Notes: generated from the letters alone by a model not told the origin. A DNA stretch of 64,000 bases from UBA1258 sp963643225 (GCA_963643225.1 CAVIIX010000008.1:1-64000), one strand, 5' to 3'; numbered from the stretch's first letter, positions 17,297 through 26,357 are shown. Numbers and translations: made by a program.

Positions 17297-19498
17297 TTAA
17301 TGCACTTTTTCTTTTGGCAGATATTTTAATACCAGGCCTTCGTAGGTGGCAGGGTCCATTGGCTTTGAAATGTAATCGACAAAGCCCTTTGATGTAAAGA
17401 AGTCCTTTGAACCGTTGCCTGCATCAGCAGTCATTGCAACTACAGGCACGTCATTACACATGTGTCGCTTATCGTTTAGCATGATTTCAAGAGCCTCAAC
17501 ACCGCTCATTTCAGGCATTCTGTGGTCAAGTAAAATCAAATCATAGCGCTCTGTCTTAATAAGCTCAAGGAATTTTGCGCCGCTTTCAGCCTCTGTAAAC
17601 TGAATACCTGTATTTTTAAGCAGTGCCTTTGCAAGGCATCTGTTGACGCTGTTGTCATCCACAACAAGAATCTTTGCTTCAGGTGCGGTGAACTGTTTAA
17701 ATTTTCTTTTGCCGGAATTTTCTATAATCCTGTTTTCATCAAATTCACCGATTGTCTCAATACCAACACGTCTCTGAGGAATGTATAGATAGAAGCAGGA
17801 GCCCTCCCCGTAGGTGCTTTCAACAAAAATGGAGCCGCCCATAAGATCAAGAAGCTTTTTAGTAATGCTCATGCCAAGGCCTGTGCCCTCGATTTTTGAA
17901 TTTCCTGTGTTGTCAAGACGATCAAAACTGTCAAAAAGCCTTGGAATATCCGCTTCCTTAATGCCAGAACCTGTGTCCCTTACGGCTACCTTTAGCCAAA
18001 TGGCATCGCCTTCCCCGGATTCAAAGGTCATTGAAAGCGTTACTTTTCCTTCCTTTGTGTATTTGACAGCATTGGTCAGGATATTCGTGATGACCTGTTT
18101 TACTCTCACCATGTCGCCGTAAAGAGACCTTGGAAGATTAGGGTCGATTTCAGCCTCCACCTTTAAGGGTTTTCTTTCGATACGGCTTCTTGAAGTAATA
18201 AGTAAATCCTTAATCATTAAAGGTAGGTCGTAGGTAGAGGGCATAATTTCCATCTTGCCAGCTTCCACCTTTGAAAAGTCGAGTATGTCATTTATAATTG
18301 ATAAAAGCGTCTGACCGCTACGTTTGATAGTGCCTGAATATTCTAAAATCGTCTCATCCTCGCACTCTCTCTGAATAAGCTCATTCATGCCAAGAACCGC
18401 ATTCATGGGGGTTCTTATTTCATGAGACATATGTGCAAGAAACTGACTCTTTGCAAGGTTGGCATTTTCAGCCTCTTCCTTTAAGCGAACCGTTTCCTTA
18501 ATAAATTCCTGTTCCTTCGTGATATTTTTAAGCCATTGAATTTGTCCTAAAGTTTTTCCGTTTTCCGAAAGATTGATTTTTTCGCATAGATAAACATTCC
18601 CTGCATGGATAACCGACTCACCCTGAGATACTTCAAGATATTTATCAAGCTCCCTGTTTATGCCTGTAAGCTTAATGCCGTATACAAAATCATCCTCCGT
18701 ATCGAATACATCCTTGGCCATTTTATTTGCAAACAAAAGACTCATGTTGTTATCATAGGCCACAATTATATCGTTAATGGAATCAAGCACTGCATCCTGA
18801 GGTGTATGGGCCATTGGCACTGCTCTCAATTTATAAACAATTACATAAACAATCAAAACGCCCACGCAACAGCCAATGCCTGAATAATCGCATCGGGCGT
18901 GGAAAAAATTTGACGCAATAAAAGTGAAGAAGGAGCCATAACCTGCCACAAGATAAAGCACAATACAGTTTTTTAAGCTTTTGAAAATCTTAGGCTTTGT
19001 TCTGGCACACTTAACTAACAGCGACATTGCAAGCAACATGTTAAAGCAGTACCACACAACATATGCATTAAACAATGGGCCAAAATCCACCCTTCTTATT
19101 GCGGCTTTTCCGGGAACGATTTCAAAATAAACATTTCTGTACATAAGCTTATGAAAAGAGTTGGTGCAGGCTACCACTATAAAGAATATATTTCCTAATA
19201 TCAGAAAATATTCCGTTTTTCTTGAAATGGAGATATGGGTAAGAATTGTCAAAAGAAGAACATAGCTAAAAGATATAAAAGCTCCGCCAAAATAAGACAG
19301 ACTCAATGCTGTCTCCGCTACAAAGGTATCCGTTGCTATTACACACACAGTATAATTTAGCACCAGTAACAGGTTACAGGTGCCCATTACAAGTAATGCC
19401 TTCTGCTCCTGTGACGGCGCCTTAAACGCCACCATCGTAAAATATATAACCGAAATAATCGTACATATCAAATGTGCATATATCACTGCCTGGCTCAT
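17297..19498 (-). CDS. Hybrid sensor histidine kinase (7TM-PAS-HisKA-HATPase-REC)
   Basis: 733 residues. The first ~230 carry seven hydrophobic helices of the kinase N-terminal 7TM type. A PAS domain follows (DSINDIIVAYDNNMSL, ~240-330). The phosphoacceptor His is in MSHEIRTPMN near residue 358. The ATPase domain shows NILTNAVKYT, DTGSGI and GTGLGMS. A receiver domain at the end has its phosphorylated Asp in LDHRMPEMSG near 657, so phosphate can pass His to Asp within one protein. No Hpt domain or partner regulator is adjacent. It resembles orphan hybrid kinases of Clostridia, whose signals are mostly unknown. TAGGAGA precedes the start. Confidence 0.9.
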   Translation of the reverse strand: MSQAVIYAHLICTIISVIYFTMVAFKAPSQEQKALLVMGTCNLLLVLNYTVCVIATDTFVAETALSLSYFGGAFISFSYVLLLTILTHISISRKTEYFLILGNIFFIVVACTNSFHKLMYRNVYFEIVPGKAAIRRVDFGPLFNAYVVWYCFNMLLAMSLLVKCARTKPKIFKSLKNCIVLYLVAGYGSFFTFIASNFFHARCDYSGIGCCVGVLIVYVIVYKLRAVPMAHTPQDAVLDSINDIIVAYDNNMSLLFANKMAKDVFDTEDDFVYGIKLTGINRELDKYLEVSQGESVIHAGNVYLCEKINLSENGKTLGQIQWLKNITKEQEFIKETVRLKEEAENANLAKSQFLAHMSHEIRTPMNAVLGMNELIQRECEDETILEYSGTIKRSGQTLLSIINDILDFSKVEAGKMEIMPSTYDLPLMIKDLLITSRSRIERKPLKVEAEIDPNLPRSLYGDMVRVKQVITNILTNAVKYTKEGKVTLSMTFESGEGDAIWLKVAVRDTGSGIKEADIPRLFDSFDRLDNTGNSKIEGTGLGMSITKKLLDLMGGSIFVESTYGEGSCFYLYIPQRRVGIETIGEFDENRIIENSGKRKFKQFTAPEAKILVVDDNSVNRCLAKALLKNTGIQFTEAESGAKFLELIKTERYDLILLDHRMPEMSGVEALEIMLNDKRHMCNDVPVVAMTADAGNGSKDFFTSKGFVDYISKPMDPATYEGLVLKYLPKEKVH

Positions 19499-19674
19499 AA
19501 TATCTCCTATTCAATGCAAAACAATATCAGATATGGAGTTGCATTTTAAGGATAAAGGAGTGGGATTAAAGATAAGGCAACAAGAAAAATCCTTGCCTAC
19601 AGTATTATCAGCCTGCTGAAGGCCGCTTAAGAAGCATTGCTGCAAGCCGCCGTAGTGTGATGCTTAAGAAGCGT

Positions 19675-19712
19675 TTTTATCGTATAGGAACGAAGCTTCC
19701 TATACGATAAAA
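19675..19712. terminator. 16-bp perfect hairpin downstream of the ArsP_2-like gene
   Basis: TTTTATCGTATAGGAA and TTCCTATACGATAAAA are perfectly complementary around a six-base loop. It lies just after the stop of the minus-strand permease. The arms begin with T4 and end with A4, so it can end transcripts in both directions. Just upstream, GCTTAAGAAGC occurs twice (19625 and 19662). Confidence 0.65.
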
Positions 19713-19718
19713 GAGCGT

Positions 19719-20567
19719 TTAACAGATGTTAAATAGATTGATTAATATGCCGCTTATGGCGCCAAAGGAATAGGTTAGGGCTACCACCTTAAGGGTTTTC
19801 TTTGCGTCCTTTGAGGCACGTAATAAAACAAGCCAGCCCACGCCTGCGCCGGTTAAGAGGCCGGCAATTAAGGAGCCAAAGCCAAGGGCACCGCCCAGAT
19901 ATAATTCTGTAATGACAACCGAAGCCGCACAGTTTGGAATAAGCCCGACAAGGCTTGCAATTAATGGTCCAAAAATCTTATGGTTTAAAATAAGACCGCC
20001 TAAAGCTTTCTCTCCAACACCTTCGATTATTAAATTAAGAGCAAACGTTACAATAAAAATAAATGCCGAAATCTGAAGTGTATGCTTAATTGAAGACTTC
20101 CAGATACCCTTTTCGCAGTTACAGTGCTCGGATTCGCACATACCGTGAATGTTAATATGTTCACTGGCATTTTCATTTCTAAAAAAAACGTAGTCTGTCA
20201 AAAAGCCCCAGATTATGCCAAACAATACTTTATATACAACTATATGTGCTATATAACGTATGCCCACATGCTCTGACAAAAGAATCGGAATCATTTCATC
20301 AGAGGTAGACATATAAATAGCTATCAGTGTACCAAGAGAAATTACCCTTCCTGCATAGAGCCCTGAAGCCGCAGCCGAAAATCCGCATTGCGGAATGACT
20401 CCCAAAAAGCTTCCTATAAGAGGTCCAAAATTACCTGCCTTCTGAATCGCCACAAGCACCGGCATTGATGTGGCGTGTTCAATATATTCCATTCCAAGAT
20501 AGGTAAAGAACAAAAAAGGCATTAATTTAAGCACATCCAGACAAGCATCCAATAAAATATCTATCAT
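19719..20567 (-). CDS. Putative heavy-metal exporter (ArsP_2 / 10TM permease type)
   Basis: 282 residues with about eight to ten membrane segments in two homologous halves. Each half contains a matching loop: FGPLIGSFLGVIPQCGFSAA near residue 48 and IFGPLIASLVGLIPNCAASV near 200, each with a Pro-Gln/Asn-Cys core. The central loop (HINIHGMCESEHCNCEKG) is rich in His and Cys and could bind soft metals. These features match the putative 10TM heavy-metal exporter family related to ArsP. The transported ion (arsenical, Mn or other) is not established. It follows prfA by 11 bases and probably shares its transcript. Confidence 0.75.
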   Translation of the reverse strand: MIDILLDACLDVLKLMPFLFFTYLGMEYIEHATSMPVLVAIQKAGNFGPLIGSFLGVIPQCGFSAAASGLYAGRVISLGTLIAIYMSTSDEMIPILLSEHVGIRYIAHIVVYKVLFGIIWGFLTDYVFFRNENASEHINIHGMCESEHCNCEKGIWKSSIKHTLQISAFIFIVTFALNLIIEGVGEKALGGLILNHKIFGPLIASLVGLIPNCAASVVITELYLGGALGFGSLIAGLLTGAGVGWLVLLRASKDAKKTLKVVALTYSFGAISGILINLFNIC

Positions 20568-20578
20568 TTTTACCTCGA

Positions 20579-21655
20579 TTAATTTCTGTTCTGCATCTTT
20601 GCAAGCTTGGCCGCCTGATCGGCAGCAATTAAGCTGTCAAGAATTTCCTCTAGGTCACCGTCCAAAACTCCGTCAAGATTATGGGTGGTAAGACCGATGC
20701 GATGGTCTGTAACACGGGTCTGAGGGAAGTTATAGGTTCTTATCTTTTCGGAACGGTCACCTGTACCTATTTGTGAACGTCTCAGCTGTGCTTCTTCATC
20801 ATGCTGCTTCTGAAGCTCTAAGTCGTAAAGCTTTGCACGAAGCAGTGCAAAAGCCTTGTCTCTGTTCTGAAGCTGAGACTTTTCTGTCTGCGAATAAACC
20901 ACAATTCCTGTAGGATAGTGAGTAAGTCTGACTGCAGAGTCTGTGGTGTTGACGCACTGACCGCCGTTACCGGATGCACGCATTACGTCGATACGAATAT
21001 CCTTTTCATCAATTACAACGTCCACATCCTCAACCTCCGGCATAACCGCAACGGAAGCTGTTGAAGTGTGAATTCTGCCGCCGGATTCTGTCTCCGGCAC
21101 TCTCTGTACGCGATGCACCCCTGATTCATATTTAAGCTTTGAATAAGCGCCGTTACCGGTTACCATGAAATTTACGTCCTTCATACCGCCAATACCGATC
21201 TCATCGATATTCATGGTCTCAACCTTCCAGTGCTGCTTCTCCGCATAATGCACATACATGCGATAAAGCTCGGCAGCAAACAAAGCCGCCTCATCACCGC
21301 CTGCACCTGCCCTGATTTCAACAATAACGTTCTTATCATCGTTTGGATCCTTTGGCAAAAGAAGAATTTTCAATTCCTCCTCAAGCTTTTCAACCTCGTC
21401 CTTTGCATTAGAAAGCTCCTCTTTAAGCATTTCTCTCATGTCTTCATCGGACTCTTCTTCTAGCATTAAGACGCTGTCTTCAATGTCCTGCTTGGCCTTT
21501 TTATATTTTTTATATGTCTCAACAATAGGTGTTAAATTGCTTTGTTCCTTCATTAAATCTCTGAAGCGTTTTGGGTTATCGGTCACCGCTGGAGCGGACA
21601 ACTCGTTCATAATGTCTTCAAATCTAAGTAAAAGGTCTTCAAGTTTATCAAACAT
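20579..21655 (-). CDS. prfA: Peptide chain release factor 1
   Basis: 358 residues, full length. RF1 recognises UAA and UAG in the ribosomal A site and triggers peptide release. The codon-reading tripeptide is PET in RVPETESGGRIHTS, the form seen in Bacillus RF1. The catalytic GGQ is in SGNGGQCVNTTDS with Gln near residue 233. The gene lies nine bases after prmC, whose product methylates that Gln, a pairing conserved across bacteria. Confidence 0.98.
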   Translation of the reverse strand: MFDKLEDLLLRFEDIMNELSAPAVTDNPKRFRDLMKEQSNLTPIVETYKKYKKAKQDIEDSVLMLEEESDEDMREMLKEELSNAKDEVEKLEEELKILLLPKDPNDDKNVIVEIRAGAGGDEAALFAAELYRMYVHYAEKQHWKVETMNIDEIGIGGMKDVNFMVTGNGAYSKLKYESGVHRVQRVPETESGGRIHTSTASVAVMPEVEDVDVVIDEKDIRIDVMRASGNGGQCVNTTDSAVRLTHYPTGIVVYSQTEKSQLQNRDKAFALLRAKLYDLELQKQHDEEAQLRRSQIGTGDRSEKIRTYNFPQTRVTDHRIGLTTHNLDGVLDGDLEEILDSLIAADQAAKLAKMQNRN

Positions 21656-21664
21656 AATATTCTC

Positions 21665-22504
21665 CTAATTTTTAGCGTAAAAGCCTTTAACCACACGGGG
21701 ATTACCGGAATAATCCTTAATCGTGCATACGTCCTTATAGCCTGCATCCGTCATAATTTTCATGACCTCCAAGGCCTGGTCGCTGCCGATTTCAAATGCC
21801 ACAAGAGCGCCTCTGTTTAAAAAAGGTCCCGCTGCAGCAATAATTTTTTCATAAAAATATACTCCCGACTCATGGCCGTTTATGGCAATGAAAGGATCGT
21901 GGTCACGCACCTCCGGCATGAGTTCATCAATTTCGCAGGTCCTAATGTATGGTGGGTTTGACACAAGTATATCAAATTTTCCCTCTACCTTTGTAAACAG
22001 GTCGCTTTCTGTAAAAGAAACATTTTCAACCTTCAGACGCCTTGCATTTTCCCTTGCCACCTCCAAAGCCTTTGAGGAAATGTCGACGCCGACACCCTGA
22101 CAATCATTTGAAAGCTTTAAAAGGCTTAATAAAATACAGCCAGAGCCTGTACACATATCAAGGATGCGCATGCCATCATGCAAATCCTTTAATACCTCTT
22201 CCACAAGGCTTTCAGTATCAAAACGTGGCACCAGTACATTTTCGTTTACGAAAAAATCAAAGCCCATAAAGCCCTGTGAATTGGTTAAGTGCTGCAATGG
22301 AATGTGAGCGGCACGGCGTTTGATTAAAGAAAGATATTTCTTTTCTAATGCCACGTCTACCTCTGCATCCGGTCTTAAAAAAAGATCGTTATAAGAAGTG
22401 TCACACACAAATTCCAAAAGTAGCCTTGCGTCTTGGTTTATATCCGAAATATCGGCTGCCTTTAATCTAAGACAGCCGAGTTCATACAATTCTCTGTATT
22501 TCAT
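21665..22504 (-). CDS. prmC: Release factor glutamine methyltransferase
   Basis: 279 residues. Transfers methyl from S-adenosylmethionine to the Gln of the GGQ motif in RF1/RF2, which raises termination efficiency. The N-terminal helical bundle binds the release factor. The Rossmann domain has DMCTGSGCILL (SAM-binding) near residue 117 and the catalytic NPPYI near 183. Its ATG overlaps the stop of the upstream yqhQ gene by four bases, and prfA follows nine bases later. Confidence 0.97.
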   Translation of the reverse strand: MKYRELYELGCLRLKAADISDINQDARLLLEFVCDTSYNDLFLRPDAEVDVALEKKYLSLIKRRAAHIPLQHLTNSQGFMGFDFFVNENVLVPRFDTESLVEEVLKDLHDGMRILDMCTGSGCILLSLLKLSNDCQGVGVDISSKALEVARENARRLKVENVSFTESDLFTKVEGKFDILVSNPPYIRTCEIDELMPEVRDHDPFIAINGHESGVYFYEKIIAAAGPFLNRGALVAFEIGSDQALEVMKIMTDAGYKDVCTIKDYSGNPRVVKGFYAKN

Positions 22505-23487
22505 TCTTCTTCCGCAGCATTTTCTGCCACGTCTTCAACGTAATCAAATTTATCCTTCAAAAAGTCTTTCCAGTCAAAGCATACTTCAACTGCTGCAATT
22601 GCAACCTCCACCATGGATTCGTCCGGTTCCCTGGTGGTTAATTTCTGAAGAGCAAGTCCCGGTGCTGAAATAATCTTTACAAATAAATTGTTGTGACGGC
22701 CTGCAATTCTTAAAATTTCATAAGCAATGCCCGCAATAACCGGCACCAGTAAAAGTCTTATTACAACCTTTAATAAAGGATTGTCTACTCTTATAAAGAA
22801 GAAAAGTACAACGCTTACAAGCACTACCAAAAGTAAAAAGCTTGTGCCGCAGCGTCTGTGGAGTCTTGAAGACTTCATAACGTTTGAAACGGTTAAGGGA
22901 TATCCATGCTCGATGCAGTTTATGCATTTATGCTCGGCGCCATGATATCTGTAGGTGCGCTTAATATCCTTGCTTAAGGAAATTAACGCTACGTAAAGCA
23001 CAAAAATAATGATTCTCAGCAGGCCTTCGATTAAAGCGGTAAGAGTCTCGTTTCTAACGTCCTTTGTAAGCCACTCGGTTAAATAATAGGGCAGCACAAT
23101 AAAAATGCCGATTGCAAGCGCAACTGATAAAAATGTTACAAAGCCTGTCATAACCTTTTCACCGTTACCCTTGAAAATCTTGCTCATAGCCTTATCAAGC
23201 TTGGTCTCTTTATCTTCCTCGTCTTCATAAAATCCGGCAGAATAGTTTAAAGACTTAATGCCTAAAACAAGAGAATCTATAAAGTTAAATACACCGCGAA
23301 AGAAAGGAAGCGTCTTAATGACACTGTTTTTGGTAACACCTGTGTATTCATCGATGTCAACCTCAATTTCACCATCAGGCTTTCTGACAGCTATTGCGTA
23401 TTTATCCTTGTTTTTCATCATAACGCCTTCAAGAACCGCCTGTCCTCCGATTCCGGAATAATGCGCCTTAACCTTACGTTTTGCCAT
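22501..23487 (-). CDS. yqhQ: DUF1385 (YqhQ-type) membrane protein
   Basis: 328 residues. GGQAVLEGVMM near the N-terminus, YRYHGAEHKCINCIEHG in the middle and SRLHRRCGTSFLLLVV are hallmark segments of the DUF1385 family. Several hydrophobic helices (about 110-170 and 210-260) place it in the membrane. The conserved H-x2-C-x2-C could bind metal. Function is unknown in the family. The rpmE-yqhQ-prmC-prfA order is a common Firmicutes arrangement. Confidence 0.9.
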   Translation of the reverse strand: MAKRKVKAHYSGIGGQAVLEGVMMKNKDKYAIAVRKPDGEIEVDIDEYTGVTKNSVIKTLPFFRGVFNFIDSLVLGIKSLNYSAGFYEDEEDKETKLDKAMSKIFKGNGEKVMTGFVTFLSVALAIGIFIVLPYYLTEWLTKDVRNETLTALIEGLLRIIIFVLYVALISLSKDIKRTYRYHGAEHKCINCIEHGYPLTVSNVMKSSRLHRRCGTSFLLLVVLVSVVLFFFIRVDNPLLKVVIRLLLVPVIAGIAYEILRIAGRHNNLFVKIISAPGLALQKLTTREPDESMVEVAIAAVEVCFDWKDFLKDKFDYVEDVAENAAEEE

Positions 23488-23526
23488 GCCAAGCTCCTCA
23501 AATTTTTCATATTAAAAAAAGAAGAA

Positions 23527-23552
23527 AAGGTTGAGACCAAAATCTCAACCTT
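23527..23552 (-). terminator. rpmE intrinsic terminator
   Basis: AAGGTTGAGA and TCTCAACCTT form a perfect 10-bp stem with a six-base loop, followed on the minus strand by TTCTTCTTTTTTT. It is placed between rpmE and yqhQ and should end most rpmE transcripts. Confidence 0.85.
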
Positions 23553-23566
23553 AGTATTGCCTCTTA

Positions 23567-23767
23567 TTACTTTACACCATACTTCTTATTGAACTTTTCA
23601 ATCTGTCCGTCGGTTCTAGCGGTCTTTGTCTGGCCTGTGTAGAATGAATGACACTTGGAGCAAACTTCTACGTGAATATCCTTCTTTGTGGAGCCTACAA
23701 CAAAAGTGTTACCACAGTTGCAGGTTACTGTTGCCTGATAATACTCAGGATGAATTCCTTCTTTCAT
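23567..23767 (-). CDS. rpmE: Ribosomal protein bL31 (zinc-binding form)
   Basis: 66 residues. KEGIHPEY opens the protein as in all L31. CNCG near residue 16 and CSKCHSFYTGQ near 36 provide the four Cys of the zinc-containing C+ form, so this is the zinc-replete paralogue. It bridges the two ribosomal subunits. GAGGTGAAATT precedes the start. It has its own promoter, 5' hairpin and terminator. Confidence 0.98.
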   Translation of the reverse strand: MKEGIHPEYYQATVTCNCGNTFVVGSTKKDIHVEVCSKCHSFYTGQTKTARTDGQIEKFNKKYGVK

Positions 23768-23822
23768 AATTTCACCTCTTCTAAACTATATGTTTAATTG
23801 TATCGCTTTGTTCTCATCCACT

Positions 23823-23840
23823 GCTGTTTCTAGAAACAGC
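23823..23840 (-). promoter_or_regulatory. Hairpin at the 5' end of the rpmE mRNA
   Basis: GCTGTTTC-TA-GAAACAGC is a perfect 8-bp stem beginning almost exactly where transcription from the promoter at 23847-23875 would start. The long T-run on the + side could make it a + strand terminator, but no + gene lies upstream. A 5' stabilising or regulatory hairpin is more likely. Confidence 0.5.
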
Positions 23841-23846
23841 TTTTTT

Positions 23847-23875
23847 ATTGTAGCATAGACTTTTACAGGTGGCAA
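23847..23875 (-). promoter_or_regulatory. rpmE promoter
   Basis: On the minus strand TTGCCA, a 17-base spacer, and TACAAT: a close match to a housekeeping sigma promoter, about 80 bases upstream of rpmE. Confidence 0.75.
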
Positions 23876-23882
23876 GTACAAA

Positions 23883-24026
23883 TTTTATAAAAGCTCAAGA
23901 AAACCCACTGCCTTTAGGCAGTGGGTGCTCCCCGCGAGGTGCTTTGTTACAAGCCCAGTACCTCGTAAGGCACGTAGTGCCGCTTTTAGTAGAGCCGTAG
24001 CGAAGCGAATTGCGAATATCATTGAC
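23883..24026 (-). repeat. Repeat family A, full copy A2
   Basis: Complete element in minus orientation, beginning three bases after the stop codon of the PAP2 gene. GTCAATGATATTCGC start, GGCAC/GTGCC hairpin, CGAGGT/ACCTCG stem, terminal ACCCACTGCC-TAAA-GGCAGTGGGT hairpin and the AGCTTTTATAAA tail are all present. One reading frame is open through it, but this appears incidental. Confidence 0.88.
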
Positions 24027-24029
24027 TTT

Positions 24030-24707
24030 TTAAGCTCTTTTAATAATTGAGATATATGCTCCTCCAAAGAGACAAATTAAAGCCGTTGAAAGCAGGCATC
24101 CGCCGCATATATCGGTTATCCAGTGGACTCCTGAAAAGGCTCTGAACACGATGGTTAACACCATTGCCGCAATGCATGCGGTGGTTACAATATTGCATAG
24201 CATTTTCTTTTGCCATAAATATTTTTGGAACATTGCCGCCGCGCTAAAGAAAACGCATATGCCAAGCATTGTATGGCTTGAAGGATAGGAAGCCTCAAGA
24301 CCTTCCCCTGCATCTAAAATTATGGGACGATAATTTATAACAATTACTTCAAATAAAGCATAAAAGCCTAAAACTATTGCATAAAAGCCTGCAAGTAAAT
24401 AAATTTCCTTATCTACTTTTTTTAAGCTTTTCCTTTTAACAAGCTGCGAAAGACCAAATAATGCAAAGCCAAAGCACACACCCAAGGCTGCGTACCCAAG
24501 AATTTCGCTTGCTTCATAATAAAAATTATTAAAGGAAAATATGAAATTAAAGGCGTGATTTAAATTTGAGAAGCCTACCAAAGACCCTTCAGGGCCAATT
24601 GGCTCTACATCTACTGTCTTTGATAAAATCGTAAACACAATAAACAGTACGAAAAACAGACTGCTTCCTATATATGCTTTCTTTTCGTTTAATTCACTCA
24701 CCGCCAT
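24030..24707 (-). CDS. PAP2-family membrane phosphatase
   Basis: 225 residues with six hydrophobic helices. The conserved phosphatase motifs are NYRPI near residue 127, SYPSSHT near 141 and FSGVHWITD near 192. The first motif has Glu where the usual KX6RP Lys would lie, so its catalytic efficiency or alignment is uncertain. Members dephosphorylate lipid phosphates such as phosphatidate, undecaprenyl pyrophosphate or PGP at the membrane's outer face. It lies 45 bases after rho, probably on the same transcript, with repeat A2 just behind it. Confidence 0.85.
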   Translation of the reverse strand: MAVSELNEKKAYIGSSLFFVLFIVFTILSKTVDVEPIGPEGSLVGFSNLNHAFNFIFSFNNFYYEASEILGYAALGVCFGFALFGLSQLVKRKSLKKVDKEIYLLAGFYAIVLGFYALFEVIVINYRPIILDAGEGLEASYPSSHTMLGICVFFSAAAMFQKYLWQKKMLCNIVTTACIAAMVLTIVFRAFSGVHWITDICGGCLLSTALICLFGGAYISIIKRA

Positions 24708-24752
24708 ATACCTTCTTAATTTAAATATTCAAGGCTCTCTTAAAAGTCCCTG

Positions 24753-26243
24753 TTAAAATAATTGAATCTTATTTACCATTGAAATGAAGTCGCGATTGCC
24801 TCTTGTCTTTGAGAACATATCAAGAATTCTGTCAACACTTTCTTCGGGCTTTAAGCCGTTAATGCCCTTTCTTAAGGTATTAACCGCGTCGATTTCTTCC
24901 TTTGTCAAAAGCAGATCGTCTCGTCTGGTACCGGACTTGGGAATATCAATAGCAGGGAAAATACGCTTCTCTGAAAGCTTGCGGTCAAGTACCATTTCCA
25001 TGTTACCTGTTCCCTTGAATTCTTCGTATACAACATCATCCATCTTGGAGCCTGTCTCTACTAAGGCAGTTGCAAGAATGGTAAGTGAACCGCCTTCACG
25101 CATGTTTCTTGCGGCGCCAAAGAAACGCTTTGGCATATGAAGAGCCGCAGGATCTAAACCACCTGAAAGGGTACGGCCTGACGGCGGAACGGTTAAGTTG
25201 TAAGCTCTTGTGAGACGTGTGATTGAGTCAAGCAGAATCATAACGTCCTTTCCGTGCTCAACTAAACGTTTTGCACGCTCTATAACCATTTCGGAAACTC
25301 TCTTATGATGCTCCGGGAGCTCGTCGAAGGTTGAATAAATAACTTCAACGTTAGGTCCTTCGATAGCCTCCTTAATATCGGTAACTTCTTCTGGACGTTC
25401 GTCAATCAAAAGGATAATCATGTGAATTTCAGGATTGTTTCTCTGAACAGATTTCGCAACCTCCTTTAATAAAGTTGTCTTACCTGCCTTAGGAGGAGAA
25501 ACAATCATACCACGCTGCCCTTTACCAACGGGGCTTAATAAATCCATTACTCTCATAGCCACTGATGAACCGGGCGTTTCAAGTCTGATACGCTCATTGG
25601 GGAAAACAGGAGTAAGGTTTTCAAACGCAACACGGCCGGGAATAAGGTCCGGCGAAAGTCCGTTAACACTCATAATATTAAGAATAGCAGAGAATTTTTC
25701 ATTGCTTGCCTTAACACGTGTACTGCCTTCCACCATATCACCGGTCTTTAAGCCGTATTTTCTGATGACACTGGGCGCAACGTAAACGTCGTTTTCACCC
25801 GGCAGAAAGTTTTCACATCTTATAAAGCCGAAGCCGTCAGGCATTATTTCAAGAATACCGTTAGCAACATTACCACTGTCAACGTTCTTTTCTTCCTCTT
25901 CCTTTTGCTTGCGCTCCATATACTGTGCCTTTAATTCTTCGGCAGTGAGGCCGGGAGTAAGCGCTGCCTGGTGTTCAAAGGCAGCTTCAATTAAATCTTT
26001 TGCATTGTCGCCTGTGTCCGGAATATTAGTCTTTCTGATTGTTTTTCTTACTGTCCTTGCGCCTTCGCCTTCTGCCCCCTCTTCGGCACCGGCAACGGCA
26101 GCGACTCTTTCCTCTGTTTCATCCAAAAGAACAAGCATTTCAATTACCTGTCCTTTACTCATACTTGAAGCACCTTTAATGCCCCTGATTTTTGCTATTG
26201 CTCTTAAATCACGAATAGCTAAAGTTTCGTAACGTTCTCTCAT
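24753..26243 (-). CDS. rho: Transcription termination factor Rho
   Basis: 496 residues, somewhat longer than the ~420 of E. coli Rho owing to an acidic insert (residues about 50-130) between the N-terminal helical Rho_N domain and the RNA-binding cold-shock fold (ILEIMPDGFGFIR). The ATPase domain has Walker A SPPKAGKTTLLK near residue 255, a Walker B strand ending in LLDSITRL, and the DxxxxR-type R-loop SGGLDPAALHMPKRFFGAAR. It unwinds RNA from RNA polymerase as a hexamer. Insert-bearing Rho proteins are known in Clostridia and Actinobacteria. Confidence 0.97.
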   Translation of the reverse strand: MRERYETLAIRDLRAIAKIRGIKGASSMSKGQVIEMLVLLDETEERVAAVAGAEEGAEGEGARTVRKTIRKTNIPDTGDNAKDLIEAAFEHQAALTPGLTAEELKAQYMERKQKEEEEKNVDSGNVANGILEIMPDGFGFIRCENFLPGENDVYVAPSVIRKYGLKTGDMVEGSTRVKASNEKFSAILNIMSVNGLSPDLIPGRVAFENLTPVFPNERIRLETPGSSVAMRVMDLLSPVGKGQRGMIVSPPKAGKTTLLKEVAKSVQRNNPEIHMIILLIDERPEEVTDIKEAIEGPNVEVIYSTFDELPEHHKRVSEMVIERAKRLVEHGKDVMILLDSITRLTRAYNLTVPPSGRTLSGGLDPAALHMPKRFFGAARNMREGGSLTILATALVETGSKMDDVVYEEFKGTGNMEMVLDRKLSEKRIFPAIDIPKSGTRRDDLLLTKEEIDAVNTLRKGINGLKPEESVDRILDMFSKTRGNRDFISMVNKIQLF

Positions 26244-26357
26244 GTAGGTATTTCCTCCATCTTACGCAAAATAAAATTAATTTTAGTAACCGGAATACTT
26301 GTTGACCGAATCGTAAACGATTCAGTGAAATGAAAAGATTTCATATACAATGTTACT

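Noticed and set aside
19380..19619. 79-residue + strand ORF at the start of the hybrid kinase
   Set aside because: Antisense to the kinase coding sequence and without a ribosome-binding site or recognisable domain.
23885..24067. 60-residue minus-strand ORF
   Set aside because: Most of it is the translated repeat A2. The same frame appears in A1 but breaks in A3, and the substitutions do not look protein-conserving.
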